Below are positions 36,485 to 48,474 of a DNA stretch of 64,000 nucleotides, in pieces (positions within the stretch are counted from its first letter, which is position 1; each line of letters opens with the position of its first letter). The stretch covers positions 1 through 64,000 of the forward strand of contig JAUIIB010000010.1 in the NCBI GenBank assembly GCA_030431985.1. Direction: 5' to 3'. The DNA comes from Gammaproteobacteria bacterium. GTDB lineage: Bacteria; Pseudomonadota; Gammaproteobacteria; Burkholderiales; Nitrosomonadaceae. The position numbers and the translations under genes were made by a program. Below the pieces are notes generated by a model that made no database searches, was not told the DNA's origin, and saw only the letters and a program-made list of their open reading frames with translations.

Positions 36485-38216
36485 TCCAATCACGGCCGTA
36501 CGTCCAAAGTTGCATGTTGGGCGTTCGTGGGTATTGTTGGGTTTCGTGATAGCTGGGTTTATGTGTTTGATGGTACGTGCAGTTTATTTGCAGGTAATAG
36601 AAGACGATTTCCTACGGGAGAAGGGTGAGGCACGTTATAGTCGAATTGTTGAAATGAGTGCTGACCGGGGCATGATTACTGATCGAAATGGTGAAGTGTT
36701 GGCGATTAGTTCGCCGGTAATGTCGGTATATATTGATCCGCAGACTGTTGCGATAACACCCGATCAGCTGGCGCAATTGTCGGCATTACTGGAAATGAAA
36801 GCGCCTGAAGTTGAGCGCCGTGTTAACCGCAGGCAGGGACGTTTTATTTATCTGAAGCGGCAGGTTGTGCCAGAAATTGCTGAACAGATTCGGGAATTGG
36901 GAATTCCGGGATTAGCGTTCAAAACAGAGTTCAAACGTTATTACCCCGAAGGTGAGGGTGCGGCGCATGTTGTCGGTTTTACTGATATCAATGATCAGGG
37001 CCAGGAAGGTATCGAGCGGGGATGGAATGATGTGCTTGCAGGTGAATTGGGTAGTCGGCGTGTTATCAAGGATAATAAAGGGCGTATTGTCGAGGCTGTG
37101 GAAAGTATCCGATCTCCGAAACCGGGTCAGGATGTCGTATTGTCAATAGACAGAAGAATTCAGCATGTTGTGCATCGTGAGTTAAGAAAGGCGATGGCAA
37201 TACATAAAGCCAAATCCGGTAGTATCGTTGCGCTGGATGCGCAAACAGGCGAGGTCCTGGCATTAACGAATTTCCCGGTTTTTAATCCGAATTCCCGGAA
37301 GAGTATCAAAGCTGGTATTGAGAATGAAAGTATTCGTAATCGTGCCCTAACCGATACTTTCGAGCTTGGTTCTACATTGAAACCGTTTCCAGTGGCAATT
37401 GCGATTGAAACGGGGCGCGTTAATTCAGACACGCAATTACAGACCTCGCCGGGTACATACAAAATCGGTCGTTCCACAATACGGGATGTTAAGGATAAAG
37501 GTATGCTTTCCGTGGCAGAAATCATCCAAGTATCCAGTAATGTCGGTGTAGTTAAGATTGCTTTATCGCTGCAGCCTCAAACATTGTGGGAAATGTTTAA
37601 CAATGTTGGTTTTGGCGTGGCAACCGGTTCGGGTTTTCCAGGTGAGGCGACTGGATTGTTGCGCTCCTATAATCGATGGCGTCCTATAGAGCAGGCGACC
37701 ATGTCTTTCGGTCATGGTCTGTCAGTTTCATTAATGCAGTTGGCGCGTGCCTACACAATTTTTACAACGGGAGGCGAGCTAAAACCCATTTCGCTTGAAA
37801 AAAAACGATTGCCGGTTATGGGGCAACGAATTATTTCCAGTGAAACAGCGCTGGCCGTTAACAGAATGTTGGAAATGGTGACCGAGCCTGAGGGAACTGC
37901 CCCGCTTGCGAGAATAATTGGTTATCGTGTTGCAGGAAAGACTGGAACGGCGCATAAATCGATTGATGGGAAATATGTCAAAGACCGGTATATCTCGTCA
38001 TTTATTGGGTTCGCCCCTGTCTCGAAACCTCGTTTGATTATGGCTGTCATGATAGATGAGCCTTCGGCGGGTAAGCATTTCGGCGGTGCTGTGGCTGCTC
38101 CGGTATTTAGGCAGGTTATGTCTGAGTCATTGCGTATTTTGAATGTGCCGCATGATGCTTCGCTAAACAACGTTGCGAAGTTTCGGGAAAAGTCTGCAAT
38201 GGGCAGTGAAGGATGA
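36468..38216 (+). CDS. ftsI: Peptidoglycan D,D-transpeptidase FtsI (PBP3)
   Basis: The protein is 582 aa from ATG 36468; a TTG two codons earlier (36462) is possible. The N-terminal membrane helix is at about 25-45. The PBP dimerisation region contains SADRGMITDRNGEVLA. The transpeptidase has the SxxK motif GSTLKPF (nucleophile Ser about 299), SSN and KTGTAHK (about 490). It is the septal transpeptidase working with FtsW. murE overlaps by ATGA. Confidence 0.96.
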   Translation: MLEGINPITAVRPKLHVGRSWVLLGFVIAGFMCLMVRAVYLQVIEDDFLREKGEARYSRIVEMSADRGMITDRNGEVLAISSPVMSVYIDPQTVAITPDQLAQLSALLEMKAPEVERRVNRRQGRFIYLKRQVVPEIAEQIRELGIPGLAFKTEFKRYYPEGEGAAHVVGFTDINDQGQEGIERGWNDVLAGELGSRRVIKDNKGRIVEAVESIRSPKPGQDVVLSIDRRIQHVVHRELRKAMAIHKAKSGSIVALDAQTGEVLALTNFPVFNPNSRKSIKAGIENESIRNRALTDTFELGSTLKPFPVAIAIETGRVNSDTQLQTSPGTYKIGRSTIRDVKDKGMLSVAEIIQVSSNVGVVKIALSLQPQTLWEMFNNVGFGVATGSGFPGEATGLLRSYNRWRPIEQATMSFGHGLSVSLMQLARAYTIFTTGGELKPISLEKKRLPVMGQRIISSETALAVNRMLEMVTEPEGTAPLARIIGYRVAGKTGTAHKSIDGKYVKDRYISSFIGFAPVSKPRLIMAVMIDEPSAGKHFGGAVAAPVFRQVMSESLRILNVPHDASLNNVAKFREKSAMGSEG

Positions 38217-39757
38217 GTCTGGGGGTGAGTGAGAAAGCAGACAAACTATTTGATTATCATCAGCTGAGCAAATTGGGTATATCTATAGATAATCTTGTGA
38301 CTGATAGCCGCTGTGTCCGGCCGGGTGATACGTTTCTCGCTTATGCAGGAGAAAAAAATGATGCGCGTAAATGGATATCGCAAGCCATCGAATCCGGCGC
38401 AAATGCCGTGATATGGGATCCAAATGGGTTTGCTTGGAACTCCGAATGGCGAGTGCCCTCTTTAGCTGTTGCAAATTTAAGAGAGAAAGTTGGATTGATT
38501 GCGGGTCATGTTTATGGACATCCGTCACAAAAAATGCAAGTGATAGGTTTTACCGGAACAAACGGTAAAACCTCATGCAGTCACTGGTACGCGCAAGCTA
38601 TGGGTGTTTTGCGAAAAAAGACGGCGATTATCGGTACGCTTGGTAATGGATTTATGAATGCGCTGGAAGCTACTGCAAACACAACGCCTGATCCAATATT
38701 AATACAAAAACATTTAGCTCAATTTCTTCATTATGGCGCTAAAAATGTTGCCATGGAAGTGTCTTCGCATGGCATCCAACAAGGGCGTATTAATGGTGTC
38801 AAGTTAACCGCTGCCGTTCTGACAAATCTATCGCATGATCATCTAGATTATCACAAAGATATGGATGCTTATGCGGCGACAAAGGCGAGGCTCTTTTTCT
38901 GGCCGGGTTTGAAATGTGCGGTGCTTAATCTGGATGATGTATTGGGCGTCGAATTATTGCAACAGCTGGCAGGAAAATCGATCCAGGTTATTGGGTACAG
39001 TTTTAAAGAGGATGTCGTCAGAACTGTCTCGCGGCAGTGCGAAGTGGTCTATGCCTCTAATCTTAAATTTGATTTGCGGGGCCTCGAGTTCGATATCGAT
39101 TATCAAGGCAATCGGGAACGGTTGAAAGTTGATCTAATTGGAAAATTTAACGCAGCAAACTTACTTGCGGTAACAGCTGCGTTGTTGGCGAGTGGCGTGG
39201 ATTTTTCAGAGGCTGTACATGCTTTGCAGGCTGTACAGCCCGTCGCCGGACGTATGGAGAAATTTGGTGGTGAGGATCAGCCGGATGTGATAGTGGATTA
39301 TGCGCATACACCGGATGCATTAGAGAAAGTATTGATGACATTGCGTGAAATACTGCAATCATCCCGTGTAGGAAAAAAATCTAAACGTTTGCACTGTGTA
39401 TTGGGTTGTGGTGGCGATAGAGATAAAGGCAAGCGTAAATTGATCGGGGAGATAGTTGCGCGTTATGCCGACGAGGTTGTTTTTACCAGTGACAATCCGC
39501 GCAATGAAGACCCTCATGCCATTATTAACGATATGATTGCCGGGCTCAAGCAGTGTCGCTATCAGATCGAGGTAAATCGTGAGCTGGCTATTTATCAAGT
39601 AATCAGTGGTGCGTCGCCGGGTGATATCGTGTTGGTGGCAGGTAAAGGGCACGAGGCATTTCAGGAGATTGCGGGGCAGAAATTTCCAATGAACGATGCA
39701 GTGATCGTGCAGCAGGTCTTGGGTGATTTCTGGGATAAAAAAAGAGGGCGGGCATGA
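38213..39757 (+). CDS. murE: UDP-MurNAc-tripeptide synthetase (meso-DAP ligase)
   Basis: The protein is 514 aa. The Mur ligase ATP site GFTGTNGKTSC is at about 116. The DNPRNEDP motif (about 424) specifies meso-diaminopimelate rather than lysine. SSHGI and NLSHDHLDYH are also conserved. The start and stop overlap ftsI and murF by ATGA each, implying coupled translation. Confidence 0.95.
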   Translation: MSLGVSEKADKLFDYHQLSKLGISIDNLVTDSRCVRPGDTFLAYAGEKNDARKWISQAIESGANAVIWDPNGFAWNSEWRVPSLAVANLREKVGLIAGHVYGHPSQKMQVIGFTGTNGKTSCSHWYAQAMGVLRKKTAIIGTLGNGFMNALEATANTTPDPILIQKHLAQFLHYGAKNVAMEVSSHGIQQGRINGVKLTAAVLTNLSHDHLDYHKDMDAYAATKARLFFWPGLKCAVLNLDDVLGVELLQQLAGKSIQVIGYSFKEDVVRTVSRQCEVVYASNLKFDLRGLEFDIDYQGNRERLKVDLIGKFNAANLLAVTAALLASGVDFSEAVHALQAVQPVAGRMEKFGGEDQPDVIVDYAHTPDALEKVLMTLREILQSSRVGKKSKRLHCVLGCGGDRDKGKRKLIGEIVARYADEVVFTSDNPRNEDPHAIINDMIAGLKQCRYQIEVNRELAIYQVISGASPGDIVLVAGKGHEAFQEIAGQKFPMNDAVIVQQVLGDFWDKKRGRA

Positions 39758-41166
39758 TGTTGTTGCAGGAAGCCGCTCAAGCGTTGAGAGCGCATCGGCA
39801 CGGTGAAGATGTTTGGTTTACCGGCGTCAGTACGGATAGCAGAACACTAAACGAAGGTGATTTATTTGTGGCTTTGTCGGGTGAACGATTTGATGGTTCT
39901 CGTTTCGTACAAGCAGCGCAGGATAATGGTGCCGTTGGTGCTATGGTTAAGTCAAGTGCAGAAGTGAATATATTGCCTACAACACTTCCCTGTGTGGTGG
40001 TTGACGACACGCGTAAGGGATTGGGGCGCCTGGCAGGGTATTGGCGCGAACGGTTCTCAATACCGTTTATTGCAGTAACCGGCAGTAACGGTAAAACCAC
40101 AGTAAAAGAAATGCTTGCCGCGATTCTGCGCAAGGCCGTCGATGCTGCAAATGATACAAAACAGCATATTACGCAGCGACAGCTTCTGGTTACTGAAGGC
40201 AACTTGAATAACGATATCGGTTTGCCTTTGATGCTGTTGCGTTTACGGGAGACGCATCAATATGCTGTGCTTGAAATGGGTATGAATCATATGGGTGAGA
40301 TTGCCTATTTGAGTCAGTTAGCGGTACCGGATGTGGCTGTGATTACCAATGCAGGTCTCGCGCATATCCAAGGTCTGGGTTCAGTCGAAGCGGTCGCTCG
40401 CGCAAAAGGTGAAATTTTTTCCGGTCTTAATATGCACGGTACTGCAGTCATTAACGCTGACGATCAGTACGCTCAATTGTGGCGTGGGCTTGCTGGGCAG
40501 CGCAGAATAATTGATTTTGGATTGAACGCTCAGAACCGGCGTACACAAATTTCTGCTGAATATCAGATGGATGCGTTTGGCAGTGAGTTGAAATTGCGTC
40601 TTCCCGGAGGAAACGTGGATACCAATTTACAGGTGCCGGGAATGCATAATGTCCGCAATGCCCTCGCAGCCACTGCTGCCGCAGTAGCTGTCGATATTGA
40701 TGAAAAAGCAATTGCTGCCGGATTGCAAAGTTTTGAAGGTGTGCGGGGGCGCTTGCAACGAAAAGCAGGTCGCCAAGGTGCTGTGCTTATTGACGATACT
40801 TATAACGCAAATCCTGACTCGGTGCGTGCAGCACTGTCAGTACTGTCCGCCGCAAAAGGTAAGAAAATTCTGATTTTGGGTGATATGGGCGAACTGGGTC
40901 AGGCATCGATTGAATTGCATCAAGCTATAGGACAGGAAGCGCAATGCGCCGGATTAGATCAATTGTTAGCGTTGGGCGAATTGAGTGTGTACGCGTGCAA
41001 AGCCTTTGGAAAGGGTGCTCAGCATTTCACTGATACGGATGAATTGCTGAATGCTCTGGAAAATCTGTTGAAGCCGAATATGACGATTCTGGTTAAAGGG
41101 TCCCGTTTTATGCGTATGGAACGAGTTGTTGAAGGATTGGCTGCGTCCAATCAGATAAGCGAGTAA
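39754..41166 (+). CDS. murF: UDP-MurNAc-tripeptide:D-Ala-D-Ala ligase
   Basis: The protein is 470 aa. Signatures are FTGVSTDSRTL, AVTGSNGKTTVKEM (about 108-121), EMGMNHMGEI and DDTYNANPDSV (about 345). It adds D-Ala-D-Ala to the cytoplasmic precursor. A short insertion (KQHITQRQLLV) lies after the ATP motif region, as in several betaproteobacteria. A 91-bp gap precedes mraY. Confidence 0.95.
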   Translation: MMLLQEAAQALRAHRHGEDVWFTGVSTDSRTLNEGDLFVALSGERFDGSRFVQAAQDNGAVGAMVKSSAEVNILPTTLPCVVVDDTRKGLGRLAGYWRERFSIPFIAVTGSNGKTTVKEMLAAILRKAVDAANDTKQHITQRQLLVTEGNLNNDIGLPLMLLRLRETHQYAVLEMGMNHMGEIAYLSQLAVPDVAVITNAGLAHIQGLGSVEAVARAKGEIFSGLNMHGTAVINADDQYAQLWRGLAGQRRIIDFGLNAQNRRTQISAEYQMDAFGSELKLRLPGGNVDTNLQVPGMHNVRNALAATAAAVAVDIDEKAIAAGLQSFEGVRGRLQRKAGRQGAVLIDDTYNANPDSVRAALSVLSAAKGKKILILGDMGELGQASIELHQAIGQEAQCAGLDQLLALGELSVYACKAFGKGAQHFTDTDELLNALENLLKPNMTILVKGSRFMRMERVVEGLAASNQISE

Positions 41167-41257
41167 GACATTTGAATACGGTTAGCACACAATGGATCGA
41201 GGCAATGTGGATTCAATCGAGTATGCGGGATAAATCAGTACAGCTAGAGGTATTGTT

Positions 41258-42343
41258 ATGCTGCTAGAATTTTTTCAGTGGCTGGCTCAGGATATTCGTG
41301 CATTTAACGTGTTCAGTTATATTACATTGCGCACCATGTTGGCGGCGCTTACAGCGCTGGCGCTGTCTTTTCTGATTGGTCCAACGATGATTCGCAAGTT
41401 GACCGCATACAAAATCGGTCAATCGGTTCGTGATGATGGGCCGCAAACGCATTTGGTCAAGGCGGGTACACCGACTATGGGTGGGGCTTTGATTTTAGTG
41501 GCGATTATGTTGACCACATTGTTATGGGCAGATTTAAGCAATCGTTATATCTGGGTCGTGTTATTGACCACATTGGGTTTTGGCGTTATCGGATGGATTG
41601 ACGATTACCGTAAAGTGGTTCACCGCAATCCAAAAGGACTATCCGCAGGTAAAAAGTTTTTCTGGCAGTCGGTAATTGCTTTTGTTGTGGTGCTTTATCT
41701 GGCATTTACGGCCGAATTGCCTGCGCAAATAGACATGATCGTGCCTTTTTTCAAAGAGATTGCCGTTCCGTTGGGGATGATCGGTTTTATTGTGTTGAGT
41801 TATCTGGTGATTGTTGGCACCAGTAATGCTGTGAATCTTACAGATGGATTGGATGGTCTGGCGATTATGCCGACTGTGATGGTCGGCGGCGCTTTAGCTA
41901 TTTTTTCATATGTGGCTGGTCATGTTGTTTTTGCAAACTATTTGGGTCTTCCCTATATTCCCAACGCCGGAGAATTATCAGTGTTTTGTGGTGCGCTGGC
42001 AGGTGCTGGGCTTGCTTTTTTATGGTTTAACACATACCCGGCGGAGGTGTTTATGGGGGATGTTGGCGCTTTATCGTTAGGTGCCGCACTCGGCGTAATT
42101 ACCGTCATTATTCGTCAAGAAGTTGTCTTGATTATCATGGGTGGTGTGTTTGTCATGGAAGCGCTCTCGGTCATGGTTCAGGTTGCGTCATTTAAACTGA
42201 CGGGGCGGCGAGTTTTTCGAATGGCGCCGCTGCATCACCACTTTGAATTAAAAGGGTGGAAGGAAAATCAGGTGGTTGTGCGATTTTGGATTATTACCAT
42301 TATTCTGGTTTTGGTGGGCTTGTCGACATTGAAACTGAGATGA
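41258..42343 (+). CDS. mraY: Phospho-MurNAc-pentapeptide translocase
   Basis: The protein is 361 aa with ten membrane helices, and it makes lipid I. Conserved loops are [16 protein letters not shown] (Asp-Asp), [24 protein letters not shown] and the [12 protein letters not shown] end. Length and order are typical. Its TGA overlaps the murD ATG. Confidence 0.97.
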   Translation: MLLEFFQWLAQDIRAFNVFSYITLRTMLAALTALALSFLIGPTMIRKLTAYKIGQSVRDDGPQTHLVKAGTPTMGGALILVAIMLTTLLWADLSNRYIWVVLLTTLGFGVIGWIDDYRKVVHRNPKGLSAGKKFFWQSVIAFVVVLYLAFTAELPAQIDMIVPFFKEIAVPLGMIGFIVLSYLVIVGTSNAVNLTDGLDGLAIMPTVMVGGALAIFSYVAGHVVFANYLGLPYIPNAGELSVFCGALAGAGLAFLWFNTYPAEVFMGDVGALSLGAALGVITVIIRQEVVLIIMGGVFVMEALSVMVQVASFKLTGRRVFRMAPLHHHFELKGWKENQVVVRFWIITIILVLVGLSTLKLR

Positions 42344-43755
42344 ATTTAAAGGGGAGGCGTGTGTTGGTGTTGGGTATGGGTGAAACGGGACTATCGATAG
42401 CAAAATGGTTGACACGTGAACATGCCAGGGTGCGCGTGGCTGATAGTCGCACTAATCCGCCAAATGATACCGAAATTGAAGAGCTGCACCCGGGAGTGGA
42501 AATATTCAAAGGGGTGTTCAATGACAAAGTATTTGAGGATGTTGAACTGATTGCAATGAGTCCGGGAATACCTGTGACTGAACTGCCTATTCAAAAAGCC
42601 GTTGCACGTGGTGTTCCAGTAGTCGGAGATATCGCTTTATTTCGAAAGGCGCTTGAGAAATCTGCAGCGTCTAGTCCCAAAATAATTGCGATTACCGGCA
42701 CAAATGGCAAAACAACAGTGACCGCAATGGTGGGTGCAATGCTGCAGAAATCGGGGTTTGATGTGGAGGTTGCGGGGAATATAGGACCGGCCGTTCTTGA
42801 TGCTTTGATGCATCGGCTAGACAGTGGGAAACTACCGCAGATATGGGTACTGGAAGTTTCCAGTTTTCAACTGGAAATAACGGAGAGTTTGAATGCCGAC
42901 GCATCAACGGTGCTGAATCTGAGCGAAGATCATCTCGATCGATATGCCAACATGCATGATTATGCCAGTGCAAAGGCCAGGGTGTTTAGACATGACAAAC
43001 CTGATATGGGTGTACAGATACTAAACCGGGACGATGCCGAATCCATGGCAATGGCGATTGCTGGAAAAAGATATGTAACTTTTGGTTTAAGTGAACCGCA
43101 GACAGCGACTGATTTCGGTATTGTGCGCGAACAGCGTGATGTCTGGTTAGTCGAAGGGCAAAAGCGGTTGATGAAGGCCGACGAACTGAATGTGACAGGT
43201 TTGCATAATGTTGCCAATGCTCTTGCGGCACTGGCATTGTGTCGCACTTTGCATGTGCCAGCTAAGTCTTTGTTATCAGCATTGCGAGAATTTAACGGAC
43301 TGCCGCACCGAATGGAAAAGGTTGCAGTTATTGATTCTGTCATGTTCATCAATGATTCCAAAAGTACTAATGTAGGGGCAACGGTCGCGGCACTGAAAGG
43401 GTTGCAGCAAAAAGTAGTGCTGATAGCGGGTGGCGATGGAAAAGGTCAGGATTTTTCGGTATTGCGGGATGTATTGGCAGAACATGTTCGTGCAATTGTT
43501 TTGATTGGTCGCGATGCCGGCAAGATGGCCGAGCATATTGAGGGTTGCGGCGTACAGATGCAGTTTGCTAACACAATGTCTGAAGCGGTACAAAAAAGCT
43601 TTTTGTTAGTACAAAAAAATGATGCGGTATTATTGTCGCCGGCATGTGCCAGTTTTGACATGTTTAGGAACTATATCCATCGTGCAGAAATGTTTGTTGA
43701 GGCGGTTAAAGATATCGAAGTCAAATTGTTTCATTCCGGAGAGAAAAAGCATTAG
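42340..43755 (+). CDS. murD: UDP-MurNAc-L-alanine:D-glutamate ligase
   Basis: The protein is 471 aa from ATG 42340 ([17 protein letters not shown]), which overlaps the mraY stop by ATGA. The open frame extends further upstream to 42256, but that part lies inside mraY in another frame. The ATP motif [11 protein letters not shown] is at about 118, with SSFQLE and [10 protein letters not shown] following. It adds D-Glu in the cytoplasm. Confidence 0.96.
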   Translation: MNLKGRRVLVLGMGETGLSIAKWLTREHARVRVADSRTNPPNDTEIEELHPGVEIFKGVFNDKVFEDVELIAMSPGIPVTELPIQKAVARGVPVVGDIALFRKALEKSAASSPKIIAITGTNGKTTVTAMVGAMLQKSGFDVEVAGNIGPAVLDALMHRLDSGKLPQIWVLEVSSFQLEITESLNADASTVLNLSEDHLDRYANMHDYASAKARVFRHDKPDMGVQILNRDDAESMAMAIAGKRYVTFGLSEPQTATDFGIVREQRDVWLVEGQKRLMKADELNVTGLHNVANALAALALCRTLHVPAKSLLSALREFNGLPHRMEKVAVIDSVMFINDSKSTNVGATVAALKGLQQKVVLIAGGDGKGQDFSVLRDVLAEHVRAIVLIGRDAGKMAEHIEGCGVQMQFANTMSEAVQKSFLLVQKNDAVLLSPACASFDMFRNYIHRAEMFVEAVKDIEVKLFHSGEKKH

Positions 43756-43758
43756 CAA

Positions 43759-44919
43759 ATGATTTATCAACCTACTCATATCCAGTCATATAGCCAACAG
43801 TTATTCGATCAGGGGTTGATCTGGTCTACATTGTTTCTGATGGGTATAGGGCTGGTCATGGTTTACTCATCGTCTGTAGCTATTGCTGAAGCACAGTTTG
43901 GCATCGATCATTCCGGTCATTATCTGGGTCGACATGCAGCTTATCTGATGGTGGGCATATTACTGGGGTTGGTGACGTTCCAGATACCGATATATCTATG
44001 GCAAAAATATGCCATCTTTTTATTCCTGACAGGGGCTTTGTTGCTGATGTTGGTGTTGGTGCCCGGTGTCGGGCGCGAGGTGAATGGCAGTCAACGCTGG
44101 ATATCGTTGTATGTAATGAATTTTCAGCCTTCAGAATTTGTGAAGTTTTTTATGATTATTTATGCGGCCGATAATGTAGTACGCAAAGCTTCAGGGTTGA
44201 GCAATTTTTATAAGGGCTCCCTGCCATTGCTGATTATGCTGGTGTTTATCGGTTTCTTATTGTTACAGCAACCGGATTTTGGCGCTTTGGTGGTGATTGC
44301 AGTATTGGTGATGGGCATTATGTTTCTTGGCGGTATTAGCTTAAAAGTGTTTGCCGGATTAATAGGTCTGGCAGCCGCAGGCATGCTGGCACTTATTTAT
44401 GTTGCCAACTACCGCATAGATCGCATTATCGGTTTCTTGGATCCTTGGGAGGATCCGTTAGGCAGGGGCTATCAGCTCAGTCACGCATTAATTGCCTTTG
44501 GCCGTGGTGAGTGGTTTGGCGTAGGGCTAGGGGGTAGTGTGGAAAAATTGTTCTATCTGCCGGAAGCGCACACTGACTTTTTGTTGGCCGTGCTGGCTGA
44601 AGAACTGGGGCTTGCGTGGGTGGCGATTGTTATTGTGTTGTTTGCTGTCTTGGTTGTCCGGGCATTTGCAATCGGTCGCTTGGCTGCCAAACTGGATTGT
44701 CCCTTTGCTGCTTTGGTTGCGCAAGGTATTGGGCTTTGGATTGGTATTCAGGCATTGATCAATATGGGTGTCAATATGGGAGTTTTGCCGACTAAAGGGC
44801 TAACGTTGCCTTTAATGAGTTTTGGCGGCAGCAGTATCGCAGCTGTGTGTTTTGCGCTGGCTGTACTCATACGGATTGATTGGGAAAACCGGCAGCGTTT
44901 GCGTGGGGTGACGATCTAA
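43759..44919 (+). CDS. ftsW: Peptidoglycan glycosyltransferase FtsW
   Basis: The protein is 386 aa, a SEDS-family protein with about ten helices. Conserved features are [11 protein letters not shown] (helix 1), [32 protein letters not shown] (about 275-291) and the C-terminal PLMSFGGSS. It polymerises septal glycan together with FtsI, encoded in the same run. Confidence 0.96.
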   Translation: MIYQPTHIQSYSQQLFDQGLIWSTLFLMGIGLVMVYSSSVAIAEAQFGIDHSGHYLGRHAAYLMVGILLGLVTFQIPIYLWQKYAIFLFLTGALLLMLVLVPGVGREVNGSQRWISLYVMNFQPSEFVKFFMIIYAADNVVRKASGLSNFYKGSLPLLIMLVFIGFLLLQQPDFGALVVIAVLVMGIMFLGGISLKVFAGLIGLAAAGMLALIYVANYRIDRIIGFLDPWEDPLGRGYQLSHALIAFGRGEWFGVGLGGSVEKLFYLPEAHTDFLLAVLAEELGLAWVAIVIVLFAVLVVRAFAIGRLAAKLDCPFAALVAQGIGLWIGIQALINMGVNMGVLPTKGLTLPLMSFGGSSIAAVCFALAVLIRIDWENRQRLRGVTI

Positions 44920-44959
44920 TGACACGTATTTGGGTTGATATCATGCGGGAAGTGGAAAA

Positions 44960-46042
44960 ATGGCGCAAACCATTTTAATCATGGCAGGCGGTACTGGCGG
45001 GCATGTTTTTCCAGGCTTGGCTGTAGCCGATTGCATGAAAACTGAAGGCTGGCGGATTATATGGTTGGGTACAAAAACGGGCATGGAGAATAAATGGGTT
45101 GTACAACATGGGTACGATTTTGAAGCAATCGATTTCTCAGCTTTGCGTGGTAAATCTGTGACCAGGTGGCTAATGCTGCCATTCCAACTGCTGCGTGCGT
45201 TTATGCAAAGTTTAAAGATTTTGCGTCGCGTTCAGCCGGATGTAGTACTCGGTATGGGAGGTTATCCCGCGTTTCCGGGCGGCATGATGGCGGCGCTATT
45301 GAATAAGCCACTAGTCGTACACGAACAAAATTCTGTGCCGGGTCTAACCAACAAAGTCTTGATGCAGCTGGCTGATAAAGTACTGCTGGGCTTTCCGGAT
45401 GCGATTAAAGCAGATTCTGCCAAGGTGATTTTCTCGGGTAATCCTGTGCGGGACAGCATATCGTGTCTGAAAGGACCCGAACATCGTTTCACAGGCCGGG
45501 GTGGGCCATTGAAGATGCTTGTGGTTGGGGGAAGCAGGGGTGCGCAGATTCTGAATACGGTAGTGCCTCAGGCAATTCAGTTGATGCCGGAAGACCAGCG
45601 TCCGGTTGTTATACATCAAGCCGGGGAAAATAATCTCGATACGCTGCGCAATCATTACGCAAGTCTTGGTGTGGCAGCGGAATTGAAGAGTTTTATCGAT
45701 GACATGGCGGCGCAATATGCAACGTGTGATCTGGTGTTGTGCCGTGCTGGCGCTTTGACAGTGTCAGAGTTGGCGGCGGCAGGAGTGGCAAGTATCTTGG
45801 TGCCGTATCCCTATGCTGTTGATGATCATCAAACTGTTAATGCGTTATTTTTGAGCCAATGTCATGCGGCAATTTTGTTACATCAAACTGAGCTGAGCCC
45901 GCAAAGCCTGATGGCGATTCTGCGCGACTTAACGCGTGAGAAGCTTCTGGCTATGGCTATTGCCGCGCGCAAACAGGCGAAGCCGGATGCAACCCGTCGT
46001 GTTGCACTGGCATGTATTGAAGCAAGCGGAGTATCAATATGA
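44960..46042 (+). CDS. murG: Lipid II synthase (GlcNAc transferase) MurG
   Basis: The protein is 360 aa, GT28. The N-terminal glycine loop [14 protein letters not shown] is at about 8-21, with GMGGYPAFP (about 97), HEQNSVPG and the donor-site [16 protein letters not shown] (about 260-275). It adds GlcNAc to lipid I at the membrane inner face. It overlaps murC by ATGA. Confidence 0.97.
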   Translation: MAQTILIMAGGTGGHVFPGLAVADCMKTEGWRIIWLGTKTGMENKWVVQHGYDFEAIDFSALRGKSVTRWLMLPFQLLRAFMQSLKILRRVQPDVVLGMGGYPAFPGGMMAALLNKPLVVHEQNSVPGLTNKVLMQLADKVLLGFPDAIKADSAKVIFSGNPVRDSISCLKGPEHRFTGRGGPLKMLVVGGSRGAQILNTVVPQAIQLMPEDQRPVVIHQAGENNLDTLRNHYASLGVAAELKSFIDDMAAQYATCDLVLCRAGALTVSELAAAGVASILVPYPYAVDDHQTVNALFLSQCHAAILLHQTELSPQSLMAILRDLTREKLLAMAIAARKQAKPDATRRVALACIEASGVSI

Positions 46043-47457
46043 GACATAAAGTAAAGCATATTCATTTTGTAGGGATCTGCGGCTCTGGGATGAGCGGTAT
46101 AGCCGAGGTGTTACTGAATTTGCAGTATAAGATCAGTGGGTCGGATTTGTCTGATGGCTGGGTAGCCCAACGTTTACGAAGCCTCGGTGTTACGGTATAT
46201 AGCGGTCATGCCGCCGAGCAGATTGCGGATGCCGATGTGGTTGTCACATCAACGGCGGTTAAGTCGGATAATCCGGAAATGGTTGCGGCACATGCGAAAA
46301 ACATTCCGGTTGTGCCGCGGGCAATGATGTTGGCAGAATTGCTGCGTTTGCGTCGCGGTATCGCGATTGCGGGTACCCACGGAAAAACAACGACAACCAG
46401 CTTGGTGGCCAGTATTTTGGCTGAGGCGGAAATGGATCCGACATTCGTTATCGGCGGTAGACTGAAAGCCGCTGGTTGCCACGCCAAGCTTGGCACTGGT
46501 GAGTTTATTGTTGTTGAAGCGGATGAATCGGATGCGTCATTTCTGTACTTGCAGCCTGTTTTAGCAGTGGTGACCAATGTGGATACAGATCATATGGAAA
46601 CATATGGTCATGATTTTACCCGACTCAAACAGACTTTTATTGAATTCATGGGGCATCTGCCTTTTTACGGCATGGCGGTGTTGTGTATCGATGATGCTAA
46701 TGTGCGTGCGCTGATGCCCGAAATTACCAAACCGATTACAACCTATGGATTTGCTGATGATGCACAAGTTCGCGCTGTGGATATCACCCACCATCATGGC
46801 CAAATGCATTTTTCCGCCATTATTGGCGTGAACGGATCAGCACGTAAATTATCGATTCAGCTTAATTTGCCTGGCTTGCATAATGTTCAGAATGCGCTAG
46901 CAGCAATTGCGGCAGCCAATGAAATCGGGGTTCCGGATAAAGCAATAGTCAAGGCGTTATCGGAATTTAAGGGAGTAGAGCGCCGTTTTCAGTCGTATGG
47001 TCAGATTTGTTTATCCAAGCAGAGGCGTTTTACATTGATCGATGATTATGGCCATCATCCGGCAGAGCTACTGGCTACCATGAATGCTGCACGAGGTGCT
47101 TTTCCCGGTTGCCGTTTGGTGCTGGCTTTTCAGCCGCATCGTTATTCGAGAACCCGTAATCTGTTTGAAGATTTCGTCAGAGTACTTTCACAAGCAGATG
47201 TCCTTTTACTCGCTGAAGTTTATTCGGCGGGAGAGGAGCCAATAGTCGCGGCCGATAGTAAATCGCTGGCACGATCGGTGCGTGTGCAGGGTAAGGTCGA
47301 ACCCATTTATGTTTCTACAGTGGAGGAGTTAACTGCTGCGGTTCTGGATGTGGTCGAAGATGGCGATTTAGTGCTGGTAATGGGTGCAGGCTCGGTATCG
47401 AAGGTGGCACCTGAAATTGTAAAGAAGCAGCAGGTGTTAACGGTTGTTAGTGCTTAA
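46039..47457 (+). CDS. murC: UDP-MurNAc-L-alanine ligase
   Basis: The protein is 472 aa. The Rossmann start [17 protein letters not shown] is followed by ATP motif [10 protein letters not shown] (about 113), EADESDASF and [10 protein letters not shown] (about 335). It adds the first L-Ala to UDP-MurNAc. It is followed by murB after 30 bp. Confidence 0.97.
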   Translation: MRHKVKHIHFVGICGSGMSGIAEVLLNLQYKISGSDLSDGWVAQRLRSLGVTVYSGHAAEQIADADVVVTSTAVKSDNPEMVAAHAKNIPVVPRAMMLAELLRLRRGIAIAGTHGKTTTTSLVASILAEAEMDPTFVIGGRLKAAGCHAKLGTGEFIVVEADESDASFLYLQPVLAVVTNVDTDHMETYGHDFTRLKQTFIEFMGHLPFYGMAVLCIDDANVRALMPEITKPITTYGFADDAQVRAVDITHHHGQMHFSAIIGVNGSARKLSIQLNLPGLHNVQNALAAIAAANEIGVPDKAIVKALSEFKGVERRFQSYGQICLSKQRRFTLIDDYGHHPAELLATMNAARGAFPGCRLVLAFQPHRYSRTRNLFEDFVRVLSQADVLLLAEVYSAGEEPIVAADSKSLARSVRVQGKVEPIYVSTVEELTAAVLDVVEDGDLVLVMGAGSVSKVAPEIVKKQQVLTVVSA

Positions 47458-47487
47458 TTATAAAGGAATAACAGGGAATTATAACTG

Positions 47488-48474
47488 ATGTTTCCGGTGT
47501 TTCAAATGAATAGAGAGAAATCCAGACATATATCCGGTGTCAGTGAAGTTAATCTCTATGGCGTACGTGGAGAAATCAGGATAAATGAGCCCATGAGTCG
47601 ACATACATCGTGGCGGGCTGGAGGTGCGGCGCGGCGTTTTTATCTTCCGGCAGACGTAGAGGATATGGGTGTGTTTCTAAGGGGACTGCCTGTTGATGAA
47701 CCGGTTTACACGATTGGATTAGGCAGCAATCTGTTAGTCAGAGATGGCGGCTTGCCGGGAACAACAGTTGCAGTACATGCCCGGTTGAATGATTTGCAGC
47801 TGTTACACCGGGATCACGATGGCGGACTGATTTATGCCGGGGCAGGGGTTGCATGTCCCAAAGTGGCTCGGTTTGCGACCAAGCACCAGTTGAGTGGTGC
47901 AGAATTTTTAGCGGGTATTCCCGGTACTGTTGGTGGCGCGTTAGCCATGAATGCAGGTTGTTATGGTGCGGAAACCTGGGAACGGGTTGAGAAAGTTCAG
48001 GTTATCAATCGTCATGGTGAAATCCTATCACGAGAGCCTAAAGACTATGCAGTAGGTTACCGTAGTGTGCAATCCGTAGTGGGCCCGGATAACGCTACAG
48101 AGTGGTTTACAGGTGGGTATTTCAGGTTCCGATCTGGCGATGCAATCGCATCGCGCGAAAAAATAAAGCAATTGTTAATCCATCGTGTATCGAGCCAGCC
48201 TTTGAATAAGCCGAATGCTGGATCGGTGTTTAGAAATCCTCCTGGAGATCATGCGGCGCGATTGATTGAAACATGTGGACTTAAAGGTAAGCGAATAGGC
48301 GGGGCAATGGTTTCGGAAAAACACGCGAATTTTATCATCAATACCGGAAGAGCATCGGCTGCAGATATTGAAATGCTGATAATGATGGTACAAGAAACGG
48401 TTGAGCGTAAATCAGGTGTGGCGTTAATACAGGAGGTTCGCATTATTGGTGAAACCGGGAGGCAGGCGCAGTGA
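47488..48474 (+). CDS. murB: UDP-N-acetylenolpyruvoylglucosamine reductase
   Basis: The protein is 328 aa, a type II MurB of about 300 residues plus an N-terminal extension. FAD-binding features are [13 protein letters not shown] (about 36), [12 protein letters not shown] and [14 protein letters not shown] (about 143). The catalytic region [16 protein letters not shown] (Ser about 244) follows. The start is ATG 47488 with AGGGA about 11 nt upstream; ATG six codons later is an alternative. It overlaps ddl by ATGA. Confidence 0.95.
   Translation: MFPVFQMNREKSRHISGVSEVNLYGVRGEIRINEPMSRHTSWRAGGAARRFYLPADVEDMGVFLRGLPVDEPVYTIGLGSNLLVRDGGLPGTTVAVHARLNDLQLLHRDHDGGLIYAGAGVACPKVARFATKHQLSGAEFLAGIPGTVGGALAMNAGCYGAETWERVEKVQVINRHGEILSREPKDYAVGYRSVQSVVGPDNATEWFTGGYFRFRSGDAIASREKIKQLLIHRVSSQPLNKPNAGSVFRNPPGDHAARLIETCGLKGKRIGGAMVSEKHANFIINTGRASAADIEMLIMMVQETVERKSGVALIQEVRIIGETGRQAQ

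Noticed and set aside
42256-42339. Extended MurD start
   Set aside because: It lies inside mraY; the ATGA overlap at 42340 yields the family-typical N-terminus.
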